From a bacterium (lineage in GTDB: Bacteria; Bacillota; Clostridia; Oscillospirales; Acutalibacteraceae), in NCBI GenBank assembly GCA_004560045.1, contig SFWF01000041.1, positions 1 through 12,354 on the forward strand: a DNA stretch of 12,354 bases. Direction: 5' to 3'. Of the stretch, positions 4,522-11,869 are shown in pieces (positions within the stretch are counted from its first letter, which is position 1; every line of letters starts with the position of its first letter). The notes beneath the pieces are model-generated. The model was not told the origin of the DNA. It saw only the letters and a list, made by a program, of their open reading frames with translations, and searched no databases. The position numbers were made by a program, and so were the translations under genes.

Positions 4522-5936
4522 TATTCTTCTACTATATTATTTATCCAGATTCCCTTTTTAACGAGTATCGCTCCGAGTACGCATTTTACTGCCTCGATAA
4601 GCTGAACCGAGATATAAAGCGGAATTATCGGAAGAGACGTAAAGGTGGCGAGCAAAAATGCGGTTGGATAGGAAAGTCCCCAGATAAAGCCACAGTCGAA
4701 AATAAGGGTTAGCATAGTCTTGCCCCCCGAGCGCAGGGTAAAGTAGCAGCCGTGAGCAAAGGCATAAAAGGGCATCATCGCCGCAACTACGAAAAGAAGC
4801 TCGGTGGCGAGTCCCCTTACCGCCGCCGTAGTGTTATAAATAAGGGGGATAAAGGGGGCGGCCGCCGCCATAAGTCCGCCCATTATAAGGCAGGTAGCTA
4901 CCGACAAAGCCAGCAGTCGCCATACGGTGGTTTTTGCTTTTTTTATTTCGTTTGCGCCGAGCTGCTGACCGACGATTATGGCGATAGCGTTACCCATCGA
5001 CATAAATACGACGTTAAAAAGGTTGTTGGCGGTGGTGGAGATATTGGTGGCGGCCACCACGTCGAGACCCCTTCTCGAATAGCACTGCATAATAGCGGCC
5101 ATTCCCACCGACCAGAATATCTCGTTAATAAGCAGGGGAGAGCCCTTGGTAAGAATTTTTGCGGTAAGCTCTTTAGGTATACCGAGGCTTTTGTAGGCGC
5201 CCTTTATAAAGGGATAAATATCCTTTTTTATATGAACGTATAAAACTATTATGGCCGCTTCGGCAAAACGGGAAATTACCGTAGCGATAGCCGCTCCGAT
5301 GACCCCCATAGGCCCGAAGGGTAAAAAGGGTAGACCCTGACTGCCGAAAATAAAGATATAGTTAAATACGAGGTTTGCGACTATCGCAACTACGCTGGCG
5401 ATCATGGGAACCTTGGTCTCTCCCATTTCGCGCAGGGTGCTTCCGTAGGCCTGAGAAAGGGCGAATGCGGGAAGCCCTATAAGCATAACCTTTAAATAGC
5501 CCATACCGAAGCCCAAGGTCGCGGTCCTGTCGGCCGCCGAGGTGTCGGAGGAAAAATAAACCGAAATAAGGGTATCGGGAATTATAAGAAATACCGAAAG
5601 GGCAATCGCTAAAACGGTAATTCCTATATAAAGCTTCATCCGAAAGCAGTTTCTTATACCCTCGTCGTCCTTTGCGCCGACGTACTGCGTCGAGAAGATA
5701 CCTGCTCCCGCGTAGCCGCCGAAAATGGCGAGGTAGAAGACGAATAAAAGCTGATTTACTATTGCTACCGCCGACATCTGAAGTGTGCCGACGCTTCCCA
5801 CCATAACGTTATCAAGCAGGCTGACTACGTTGGTTACGGTGTTCTGAACGACTATGGGAAGGAGTATGGCGATGACCTTTGCGTAAAAGGCCTTGTCGCC
5901 TATAAGATTATTCTTTAAGTTTTTCGATAGGGTCAT
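4521..5936 (-). CDS. MATE family multidrug/metabolite efflux pump
   Basis: The 471-aa protein has the length and twelve-helix plan of MATE transporters, which export cationic drugs or metabolites in exchange for Na+ or H+ across the cytoplasmic membrane. The N-lobe opens with AFYAKVIAILLPIVVQNTVTN, followed by the family-typical LLDNVMVGSVG and QYVGAKDDEGIR. The C-lobe repeat includes GSPLLINEIFWSVGMA and GQQLGANEIKKAK (QxLGA motif). GGAG 7 nt before the ATG sets the start, which lies inside the 3' end of the AraC gene (29-nt overlap), so the two are probably translationally coupled and the regulator probably controls the pump. The substrate cannot be told from sequence. The stop codon abuts the second small-toxin unit. 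Confidence 0.92.
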   Translation of the reverse strand: MTLSKNLKNNLIGDKAFYAKVIAILLPIVVQNTVTNVVSLLDNVMVGSVGTLQMSAVAIVNQLLFVFYLAIFGGYAGAGIFSTQYVGAKDDEGIRNCFRMKLYIGITVLAIALSVFLIIPDTLISVYFSSDTSAADRTATLGFGMGYLKVMLIGLPAFALSQAYGSTLREMGETKVPMIASVVAIVANLVFNYIFIFGSQGLPFLPFGPMGVIGAAIATVISRFAEAAIIVLYVHIKKDIYPFIKGAYKSLGIPKELTAKILTKGSPLLINEIFWSVGMAAIMQCYSRRGLDVVAATNISTTANNLFNVVFMSMGNAIAIIVGQQLGANEIKKAKTTVWRLLALSVATCLIMGGLMAAAAPFIPLIYNTTAAVRGLATELLFVVAAMMPFYAFAHGCYFTLRSGGKTMLTLIFDCGFIWGLSYPTAFLLATFTSLPIIPLYISVQLIEAVKCVLGAILVKKGIWINNIVEE

Positions 5937-6789
5937 ATTCTTCTCCGGTGGCTTCTTGTCCCTTTGCGGCCGCTTCGGCGCGCTTTTTCTCTCGGTACTC
6001 GAGAGGGGTAAGCTCGTATTGCTTTTTAAAATCTCTCTGGAAGTTGGAAAGGTCGGAATAACCGCAGTTCTCGCTGATCTCCTTTATCTGCATATCGGTC
6101 TCGACCGCAAGCCTCGAGGCGTAGTGAAGTCTGAACTGCTTTATTTCGGCATAGATGGTCCTGCCGGTGTATTTCTTAAATATTCCGTTAAGATAGTTGG
6201 CGTTAAGCTGCATCTCATTGGATACGATATCGAGGGTAAGCTTGCGCCTGAAATTGTCCTGAAGGTAGAGCAAAACGTCGAAGACCTTCTGCTTTTCGGG
6301 GACGTAGTTGTCCTTCGGGTTGGTGTTGACCTCGAAGGTGAAGAGCATAATAATTACGTTTAAAAGGCTTTCCTGAATATACTTTTCCTCAATAGAGTTA
6401 AAGTCGGGACGGCTTTCTAAAAGGAGAAATAAATTCTCGATATATTTTGCCATCTGAGGGGAAAGCTGGGTTATAAGGTTGGCCTTGGTTTTTACCATAC
6501 TGCGCCAGAAGGCCTCGGGCATACAGACCTTGGGCAGGGTTATTCGGTGAATAACTCCGGGGGAGGTCAGATGGGTCTCGTGGTAGTCGGTAAGACGGGT
6601 AATATATATGGCGCCGCGCTGAAAATCGAATTCTTTTCCGTTAAATATGTGCTTTCCGCGGCCGCTTGCTACGAAATCTATCTCGTAGTTTTTGTGCCAA
6701 TGAAGCTTTTCGCTTTTTACCCTAAGCTTTTCAATAACCGTTCGCTGCTTTCGACGAACGAGCTCAAATCTCGGTTCCTGACGGGGCAA
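5908..6789 (-). CDS. AraC-family transcriptional regulator with cupin domain
   Basis: The 293-aa protein has an N-terminal cupin-like sensor (about residues 25-100: HWHKNYEIDFVASGRGKHIF, FQRGAIYITRLTDYHE). A helical linker follows, then a C-terminal AraC/XylS double helix-turn-helix (about residues 175-272), with YLNGIFKKYTGRTIYAEIK and the second-helix signature EISENCGYSDLSNFQRDFKKQY..TPLEYR. A charged tail of about 20 residues follows the DNA-binding domain. Such proteins usually bind a small ligand and activate neighbouring genes. The ligand is unknown; the tight link to the MATE gene suggests a compound the pump exports. It starts 12 nt after ksgA and shares its transcript. The ribosome site is GGAG in AAGGAGATACC before the ATG. 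Confidence 0.9.
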   Translation of the reverse strand: MPRQEPRFELVRRKQRTVIEKLRVKSEKLHWHKNYEIDFVASGRGKHIFNGKEFDFQRGAIYITRLTDYHETHLTSPGVIHRITLPKVCMPEAFWRSMVKTKANLITQLSPQMAKYIENLFLLLESRPDFNSIEEKYIQESLLNVIIMLFTFEVNTNPKDNYVPEKQKVFDVLLYLQDNFRRKLTLDIVSNEMQLNANYLNGIFKKYTGRTIYAEIKQFRLHYASRLAVETDMQIKEISENCGYSDLSNFQRDFKKQYELTPLEYREKKRAEAAAKGQEATGEEYDPIEKLKE

Positions 6790-6801
6790 GGCGGTATCTC
6801 C

Positions 6802-7653
6802 TTATTTCGTGATATAGTTTGATATAAAGGCAAGTTCGCCCATAGAAAGATTTTCGCTTCTTGCCGTTTCGGGAAGACTAAGCTCGGAAAGTGCCTCTCT
6901 GAGCAGCTCCTTAGATATCCCCATAGAGGCCGAAACGGTGTTTACGAGGGTCTTTCTGCGCTGCGCAAAGCTGGCCTTAACGAAGCGGAAAAAGGCCGCC
7001 TCATCCTTTACCTTTACGGCAGGCTCCTCTCTTAGCGTGAGCCTTATGACCGCGCTGTCTACCTTTGGCGGAGGCATAAAGGACTCCCTTCCTACCCCGA
7101 AAAGAATTTCGGCCAAAGCGTAGTAGCTGACGGCTACCGTAACCGCCCCGGCTTCCCTGCTTCCGACCTCGGCACAAAGCCGCTCGGCGGCCTCCTTTTG
7201 TACCATAACGGTTATATTATCTATGGGAAGTCGGCTTTCGAGAAGATGCATTATAATGGGCGAGGTTATATAATATGGCAGATTTGCACAGACCGCAACC
7301 CTCTCACAGTCGGAAAACTTTTCCTTTATAAGGGCGCCGAGATCGAGCTTCATTGCGTCGCCGAAAATTACCTCAACGTTATTCTTATCCGAAAGGGTCT
7401 TTTTTAAAACGGGACGAAGCCGCTCGTCAAGCTCTACCGCCACGACCTTTTTTGCCGCGCCGCAAAGCTCTCGGGTCAAAACCCCCGCGCCGGGGCCTAT
7501 TTCGAGGGCTCCCGTATTCTTATCGCAGGCCGAAGCCGCCATTTCGGGACATACCGAGGGGTCGATAAGGAAATTCTGTCCGAGAGATTTTTTTAAATTG
7601 AAGCCTTCCGAGCGAAGCACCTTGCTCAGGGTGTCAAAATCTGCAAGATTCAT
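6802..7653 (-). CDS. rsmA: 16S rRNA (adenine1518/1519-N6)-dimethyltransferase
   Basis: The 283-aa protein is KsgA/RsmA, which uses S-adenosylmethionine to dimethylate two adjacent adenines in the 3' terminal helix of 16S rRNA, a late step of 30S assembly. Visible motifs are KKSLGQNFLID near the N-terminus (residues 21-31), SAM motif I LEIGPGAGVLT (50-60), the acidic residue in VAVELDE (71-77), GDAMKLD (98-104), catalytic motif IV NLPYY (124-128), and the C-terminal FAQRRKTL substrate-binding segment. Length is normal. GGAG lies 8 nt before the ATG, and a promoter TTGAAA-16-TATAAT lies upstream. It heads an operon with an AraC regulator and a MATE pump, an unusual partnership for this housekeeping gene, whose more common neighbours are rnmV or veg-type genes. 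Confidence 0.96.
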   Translation of the reverse strand: MNLADFDTLSKVLRSEGFNLKKSLGQNFLIDPSVCPEMAASACDKNTGALEIGPGAGVLTRELCGAAKKVVAVELDERLRPVLKKTLSDKNNVEVIFGDAMKLDLGALIKEKFSDCERVAVCANLPYYITSPIIMHLLESRLPIDNITVMVQKEAAERLCAEVGSREAGAVTVAVSYYALAEILFGVGRESFMPPPKVDSAVIRLTLREEPAVKVKDEAAFFRFVKASFAQRRKTLVNTVSASMGISKELLREALSELSLPETARSENLSMGELAFISNYITK

Positions 7654-7692
7654 ATTAGTTCTCCAAGTATACTGCTTTTTTTACATATTACC

Positions 7693-7720
7693 ATTATAAT
7701 ACCTGCGAAAATTTTTTCAA
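7693..7720 (-). promoter_or_regulatory. ksgA-araC-MATE operon promoter
   Basis: On the minus strand, TTGAAA (7720-7715), 16 bp, TATAAT (7698-7693). The leader before the ksgA ATG is about 33 nt. No promoter is evident in the 12-nt gap before the AraC gene. Confidence 0.75.
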
Positions 7721-7948
7721 CCCCGACTTTTCTGCCCTATCCGCGGGACAAGTACAACCCCTTTTTGTTAATAACTTATTAAAAAACTCGGTTTAATGGG
7801 GGTTTCGTCGGTTGATAACTGTGGAAAAGTCTGTGGATAACTTGAAAAAACACCGTTTTAATTTTCCGCTGACGCACATTTGTACATTCCGACGAAATTG
7901 CTTTTGTGAATTTCTTGAATTTTGACATTTTTTACAACCGGCCGACTA
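7721..7948. other. Non-coding gap between ksgA and gdhA promoters
   Basis: No gene is seen. The stretch holds an AT-rich palindrome TTAATAA-C-TTATTAA (7768-7782), and two DnaA-box-like motifs in the same orientation 12 bp apart: TGTGGAAAA (7820-7828, one mismatch) and TGTGGATAA (7832-7840, perfect complement of TTATCCACA). A further TTGACA at 7922-7927 has no good partner -10. Confidence 0.5.
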
Positions 7949-7977
7949 TTGACAAATCGGGGTCGAAAGCTTAATAT
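7949..7977 (+). promoter_or_regulatory. gdhA promoter
   Basis: TTGACA (7949-7954), 17 bp, TAATAT (7972-7977). The start near 7984 gives a leader of about 45 nt ending in AGGAGGA (8014-8020), 8 nt before the ATG: a strong initiation region, in keeping with an abundant enzyme. Confidence 0.8.
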
Positions 7978-8028
7978 ATTATTATCGCTATAATCGGGAA
8001 GACTATTTCTTTCAGGAGGAAATTTAGT

Positions 8029-9378
8029 ATGTTAAAAAACGAATATCTTAAAAAGGTTTATGCCGACTGCGAAAAGCGTAACGCAGGCGAGTCCGAATTC
8101 CTTCAGGCCGTAATGGAGGTTCTTTCGTCCCTCGAGCCCGTTATCGAGCAGGACCCCAGATTCGAGAAGGCAGGCGTTATCGAGCGTATGGTAGAGCCCG
8201 AGCGTATGATCTCCTTCCGTGTTCCCTGGGTTGACGATAGCGGCAAGGTTCAGGTAAACCGCGGCTTCCGTGTACAGTTTAACTCGGCTATCGGACCCTA
8301 CAAGGGCGGTATCCGCTTTGCTCCCAACGTAACCGCTTCCATTATGAAGTTCTTAGGCTTCGAGCAGACCTTTAAGAACAGCCTCACCGGTCTCCCCATG
8401 GGCGGCGGTAAGGGCGGCGCCGACTTCGACCCCAACGGAAAGAGCGATAACGAAATTATGCGCTTCTGTCAGAGCTTTATGACCGAGCTTTCTAAGCATA
8501 TCGGTGCAGATACCGACGTTCCCGCAGGCGACCTCGGTGTAGGTGCCCGCGAGATTGGCTATATGTTCGGTCAGTATAAGAGACTCCGCAACGAGTTCAC
8601 CGGTGTTCTCACCGGTAAGGGCCGTTCTTTCGGCGGTTCTCTCATCCGTCCCGAGGCTACCGGCTTTGGTGCGGTTTACTACACCGTCGAAATGCTCAAG
8701 ACCTTCGGCGAGGAGATCAAGGGCAAGACCTTCGTAGTATCCGGCTTCGGTAACGTTGCTTGGGGTACCGTTATGAAGATCACCGAGCTTGGCGGTAAGG
8801 TTGTAACTATCTCCGGTCCCGACGGATATATCTATGACGAAAAGGGTGTTAACACCGAAGAGAAGATCAACTTTATGCTCGAAATGAGAGCAAGCGGCCG
8901 CAACAAGGTTCAGGATTATGCCGATAAGTTCGGTGTTCCCTTCTTCGCAGGTCAGAAGCCCTGGGGCGTTAAGGCTGACGTTCTTATGCCCTGCGCTACT
9001 CAGAACGAGGTCGGTATGGCCGAGGCTGAGCAGATCGTTGCCAACGGCGTTAAGTATTACGTTGAGGTCTCCAATATGCCTACCCGCAACGAGGCTATGG
9101 CTTACCTTAAGGAAAACGGCGTAGTTATCGCTCCCGCTAAGGCTGTTAACGCCGGCGGCGTTGCAGTATCCGGCCTTGAGATGAGCCAGAACTCCATGCG
9201 CTACAGCTGGACCGCCGAAGAGGTAGACGCAAAGCTTCATCAGATTATGGAAGGCATCTATAAGGCATCCTGGGATGCCGCCAAGAAGTATGGTATGGAG
9301 GGTGACCTGGTTGCAGGCGCCAACATCGCAGGCTTCGAGAAGGTTGCCGACGCTATGATCGCACAGGGCGTCTGCTAA
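8029..9378 (+). CDS. gdhA: Glutamate dehydrogenase, predicted NAD-dependent
   Basis: The 449-aa protein is a hexameric GDH interconverting glutamate with 2-oxoglutarate and ammonium in the cytosol. The catalytic domain has GPYKGG (K92), LPMGGGKGG (K128) and PAGDLG (D168), matching C. symbiosum K89, K125 and D165. The Rossmann domain has the FVVSGFGNVAWG loop (F240) and SGPDGY (P264, D265). These correspond with a constant offset to C. symbiosum Phe238, Pro262 and Asp263, residues known to favour NAD+ over NADP+; E. coli-type NADP enzymes have a serine in place of the phenylalanine (GSGNV). NAD specificity, and so a catabolic or redox-linked role, is therefore likely. It is transcribed alone from a strong promoter and ends at a shared bidirectional terminator. 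Codon use is biased like that of rubrerythrin, suggesting high expression. Confidence 0.97.
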   Translation: MLKNEYLKKVYADCEKRNAGESEFLQAVMEVLSSLEPVIEQDPRFEKAGVIERMVEPERMISFRVPWVDDSGKVQVNRGFRVQFNSAIGPYKGGIRFAPNVTASIMKFLGFEQTFKNSLTGLPMGGGKGGADFDPNGKSDNEIMRFCQSFMTELSKHIGADTDVPAGDLGVGAREIGYMFGQYKRLRNEFTGVLTGKGRSFGGSLIRPEATGFGAVYYTVEMLKTFGEEIKGKTFVVSGFGNVAWGTVMKITELGGKVVTISGPDGYIYDEKGVNTEEKINFMLEMRASGRNKVQDYADKFGVPFFAGQKPWGVKADVLMPCATQNEVGMAEAEQIVANGVKYYVEVSNMPTRNEAMAYLKENGVVIAPAKAVNAGGVAVSGLEMSQNSMRYSWTAEEVDAKLHQIMEGIYKASWDAAKKYGMEGDLVAGANIAGFEKVADAMIAQGVC

Positions 9379-9426
9379 TCTACGGATAAAATCTGTCGCA
9401 ATTAAACGCGACTTCATAAAACAGTA

Positions 9427-9460
9427 AAAACCTCGATGATGAACTCATCGAGGTTTTATA
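9427..9460. terminator. Bidirectional terminator between gdhA and the 9470-9928 gene
   Basis: A perfect 13-bp stem (9427-9439 with 9445-9457) with loop TGAAC has a T-run on both strands. It ends gdhA rightward and the convergent hypothetical gene leftward. Confidence 0.9.
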
Positions 9461-9469
9461 TATTTTTCG

Positions 9470-9928
9470 TTATTTGTCGTCAGCGACAAAGGTTCCTCCG
9501 GGGATGGGGTAATATTCCTCCCTTACCCTGGTCTCGTCCTCGAGGGTGACCTTCAGCTCAAGCTTTATCTTGTTGTACTTCGGTTTTATAACGGCGGGAT
9601 TTGCGAAGTCGACGACTCCGAGCCCTCCCGAATCCTCAACTATGTTTACGATGTTGTCGCCGTTAATTACGACAGGACAAAGAAGGGAAAAGTATTCCCT
9701 GTGTCCCGCCTTGAAGGTGGGTAGAATATAGTTTTTATGAACCGAGTCCCAGAATACGGGCTGATCTCTGACGAGACCTATCATTTCGACCTCGGGAATA
9801 CTTCCTACCGAGAGCTCCTCTCGCCATATTGCGTCGTGACTGTTTTTATCGATAATATAAAAGCAGTTCTCGTCCCTATAGCAATAATAACCTTCGCAGA
9901 TATCCTGCCTTAAAAACCTTTCACTCAT
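9470..9928 (-). CDS. Hypothetical cytosolic protein, 152 aa
   Basis: I do not recognise this protein. It has no signal peptide, no membrane segment and no evident catalytic motif. It is rich in beta-prone stretches: the N-terminal third (YYCYRDENCFYIIDKNSHDAIW broken by charged residues), a middle part that includes EVEMIGLVRDQPVFWDS, and a C-terminal KIKLELKVTLEDETRVREEYYPIP. This suggests a small all-beta domain. GGGAGG 8 nt before the ATG supports the start and the gene is intact. It is convergent with gdhA and lies 90 nt downstream of the nitroreductase in the same orientation. An AT-rich stretch with TATTAT at 9965-9960 may be its -10, but no good -35 was found. Confidence 0.7.
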   Translation of the reverse strand: MSERFLRQDICEGYYCYRDENCFYIIDKNSHDAIWREELSVGSIPEVEMIGLVRDQPVFWDSVHKNYILPTFKAGHREYFSLLCPVVINGDNIVNIVEDSGGLGVVDFANPAVIKPKYNKIKLELKVTLEDETRVREEYYPIPGGTFVADDK

Positions 9929-10018
9929 TTATTATTCCTCCCTCAAAAGGTCATTTTATATAATATGCACCGCTTTACGGTTATATTATACAGCCAATAG
10001 TGGGACGAATTTGGGACT

Positions 10019-10549
10019 TTAGTCGATAAAGGTCACAAGCTCCGAAATTTCTTTGCGTTGCTTTTTGGGGGCAGAGCCGTCCTTTTTCGGATATCCGAGG
10101 GCTATTATAAGCCTTATGGCGCCGCTTACCTCACAGATACTTTTAACCTCCTCCTCGTTAAACCACCCGAGTATACAGCTTTCTACTCCTGCCTCATTTG
10201 CCGCGCAGGTAATATAGGCCGCAAGAATACCGATATCTGTCTGTCGGTAGTCCAGCCCCTTGTGCTTTATTCCGAGCATAGCCCCCTTGCAGGGAGGCTC
10301 TTCGGAAATTACCGCCATAAGGGGCGCGTCGGAGGTAAATTTGTTCATTCCCTTTTCCTGCGTTGCGGCGGCGACCCTTTTGGCGGCCTCGTTTCGGCAG
10401 ACCGTTATATGATATGACTGACCGTTGCAGGCCGAGGGGGCAAGACGGGCGGCAGCAAGAATGTCCCCGAGCTTTTCGGTCTCGACCTTCCTTTCGGGAT
10501 CGAAGTCTCTGCAGGAATAACGGTTAAGGGCTGTTTCGTAAAAGCTCAT
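10019..10549 (-). CDS. Nitroreductase family FMN-dependent oxidoreductase
   Basis: The 176-aa protein is a short member of the nitroreductase superfamily: homodimeric FMN enzymes that transfer hydride from NAD(P)H to nitroaromatics, quinones or similar acceptors. The N-terminal phosphate-binding signature is clear (LNRYSCRDFDPE, residues 8-19), followed by LAAARLAPSACNGQSYHITV (31-50) and the C-terminal GWFNEEEVKSICEV...IALGYPKK. The central TDIGILAAYITCAANEAGVESC helix forms the dimer/FMN face. The physiological substrate is unknown; in anaerobes these often dispose of excess reductant. AGGAG lies 8 nt before the ATG. It is divergent from the GH109-like gene, and both promoters lie in one inverted repeat. 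Two CTGCTGATA repeats lie in its leader. Confidence 0.88.
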   Translation of the reverse strand: MSFYETALNRYSCRDFDPERKVETEKLGDILAAARLAPSACNGQSYHITVCRNEAAKRVAAATQEKGMNKFTSDAPLMAVISEEPPCKGAMLGIKHKGLDYRQTDIGILAAYITCAANEAGVESCILGWFNEEEVKSICEVSGAIRLIIALGYPKKDGSAPKKQRKEISELVTFID

Positions 10550-10560
10550 ATATTTTCTCC

Positions 10561-10590
10561 TATCAGCAGGTTTGTACAGATTATCAGCAG
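10561..10590 (-). repeat. Direct repeat in the nitroreductase leader
   Basis: CTGCTGATA occurs on the minus strand at 10590-10582 and again at 10569-10561, 21 bp apart (two helical turns). The second copy touches the AGGAG ribosome site. It could be an operator or an RNA-level element. Confidence 0.4.
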
Positions 10591-10599
10591 ATTTCTCTC

Positions 10600-10632
10600 T
10601 TGTATTATAAATCAGAAGGGCTTATAATACAA
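10600..10632. promoter_or_regulatory. Face-to-face divergent promoter pair in a 33-bp inverted repeat
   Basis: TTGTATTATAA (10600-10610) and TTATAATACAA (10622-10632) are perfect 11-bp inverted arms with an 11-nt centre. Rightward: -35 TTGTAT 10600-10605, 17 bp, -10 TATAAT 10623-10628. Leftward: -35 TTGTAT 10632-10627, 17 bp, -10 TATAAT 10609-10604. Each arm supplies the -35 of one promoter and the -10 of the other, so the two polymerases would occupy the same DNA. Confidence 0.75.
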
Positions 10633-10655
10633 TAAAATAATTACGGAGGTGCGCC

Positions 10656-11867
10656 GTGGAAAGATTAAAGGTTGGTGCGATAGGCTTAGGACTTCGCGGT
10701 AAAAGCGTTTTGGAAAACGTTCTCGTTCCTATCTGCGAGAGCGGAAAAATCGACATAACCGCCATCTGCGAGCTAAGCGACGAGGCTCTTTTATGGGGTA
10801 AAAATTTTTTAAAGGAAAAAATAAATAAGGAACCCCTCTGCTTTAAGGATTATAAGGAGCTTTTGGACAGCAGCATCGACGCGGTGGTCGTTATTTGCGG
10901 CTGGAGAGATCATGTAGATATCGCCTGCGAGGCGCTAAAACGCGGTATCGCAGTAGGCCTTGAGGTCGGCGGAGCCTACTCGGTAAGGGACTGCTGGCGG
11001 CTTGTTAAAACTGTAGAGGAAACGGGGGGCAAATTTATGTTCCTTGAAAACTGCTGCTACGGAAAACGGGAGCTTATGCTTCTTAATATGGTTCGAAAAG
11101 GGGTCTTCGGCCACACGGTTCATTTCACCGGAGGCTATCATCACGACCTTCGCGAGTCCCTTGAAAGATCAGCCTTCAGCGGAAGATATCGCCTTAAAGA
11201 ATATCTTCACCGAAACGGAGACACCTACCCCTCCCACGCTTTAGGCCCCATTATGCAAATGGCTAATATCAACAGGGGAAACCGCATCGTTTCCTTAACC
11301 TCAACTGCTTCGGGCGCCTTCGGTATGGAGGACTATCTCGAAAAATTCGAGGAGCATCCCCTTAAAAATAAAAAATTCGCCCATGGCGATATGATAACCA
11401 CCACCCTGCGCTGTGCCGACGGTCAGACCATAACTCTGACCCTTAATACCACATTGCCCTCACCCTATTCAAGAAAGCTTGGCGTGTTCGGCACAAAGGG
11501 CTGCTATAATGAGGATAACGATTCGATATTCATAAACCCCGACAAGCCTACCTTAGAGCCCAAAAGGGAAGAGCTTTGGGGAAACGCCGAAAAACACGAG
11601 GAAGAATACCTTCATAAATACTGGAAAGAGAATAAGGCCTTCGGCTCCCACGGAGGAATGGACGGAATGGTATTTACCGCCTTTTTCGATTCGGTAATAA
11701 ATGGTACCGAGCCACCCATCGATGTCTATGACGGCGCTTTAATAATGGCCATAACCCCTCTTAGCGAGGAATCGGTTGCCCTGGGCGGTACCGCCGTCGC
11801 CGTACCCGATTTTACGAGCGGACGATGGGTTACGAGACCTCCTATCGACCCCGATAAGGATATTTAA
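10656..11867 (+). CDS. Gfo/Idh/MocA family protein, GH109-like NAD-dependent glycosidase candidate
   Basis: The 403-aa protein opens with a Rossmann dinucleotide fold (KVGAIGLGLRGKSV; GxGxxG at residues 10-15), then the Gfo/Idh/MocA order: DYKELLDSSIDAVVV at 65-79 and HVDIACEALKRGIAVGLEV at 86-104. The second domain has ENCCYGKRELMLLNMVRKG and HRNGDTYPSHALGP (185-198), close to the YPTHGLGP block of GH109 alpha-N-acetylgalactosaminidases, whose Tyr and His are functionally important; Y191 and H194 occupy those places. GH109 enzymes hydrolyse by an NAD-mediated oxidation/elimination route without net redox. EVGG replaces the more usual EVP near 103-106. No signal peptide, so it is cytosolic. 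The start is GTG at 10656, set by GGAGGT at 10645-10650. Host glycan or intracellular amino-sugar metabolism is possible; substrate is unproven and a plain sugar dehydrogenase is the alternative. Confidence 0.8.
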   Translation: MERLKVGAIGLGLRGKSVLENVLVPICESGKIDITAICELSDEALLWGKNFLKEKINKEPLCFKDYKELLDSSIDAVVVICGWRDHVDIACEALKRGIAVGLEVGGAYSVRDCWRLVKTVEETGGKFMFLENCCYGKRELMLLNMVRKGVFGHTVHFTGGYHHDLRESLERSAFSGRYRLKEYLHRNGDTYPSHALGPIMQMANINRGNRIVSLTSTASGAFGMEDYLEKFEEHPLKNKKFAHGDMITTTLRCADGQTITLTLNTTLPSPYSRKLGVFGTKGCYNEDNDSIFINPDKPTLEPKREELWGNAEKHEEEYLHKYWKENKAFGSHGGMDGMVFTAFFDSVINGTEPPIDVYDGALIMAITPLSEESVALGGTAVAVPDFTSGRWVTRPPIDPDKDI

Positions 11868-11869
11868 GG

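Noticed and set aside
7738..7900. Chromosomal origin (oriC)
   Set aside because: Only two DnaA-like boxes and no dnaA/dnaN/rpmH neighbourhood.
8353..9417. Long minus-strand open frame antisense to gdhA
   Set aside because: It lies opposite a clearly real, motif-complete glutamate dehydrogenase and has no family features; codon bias of gdhA explains the open frame.
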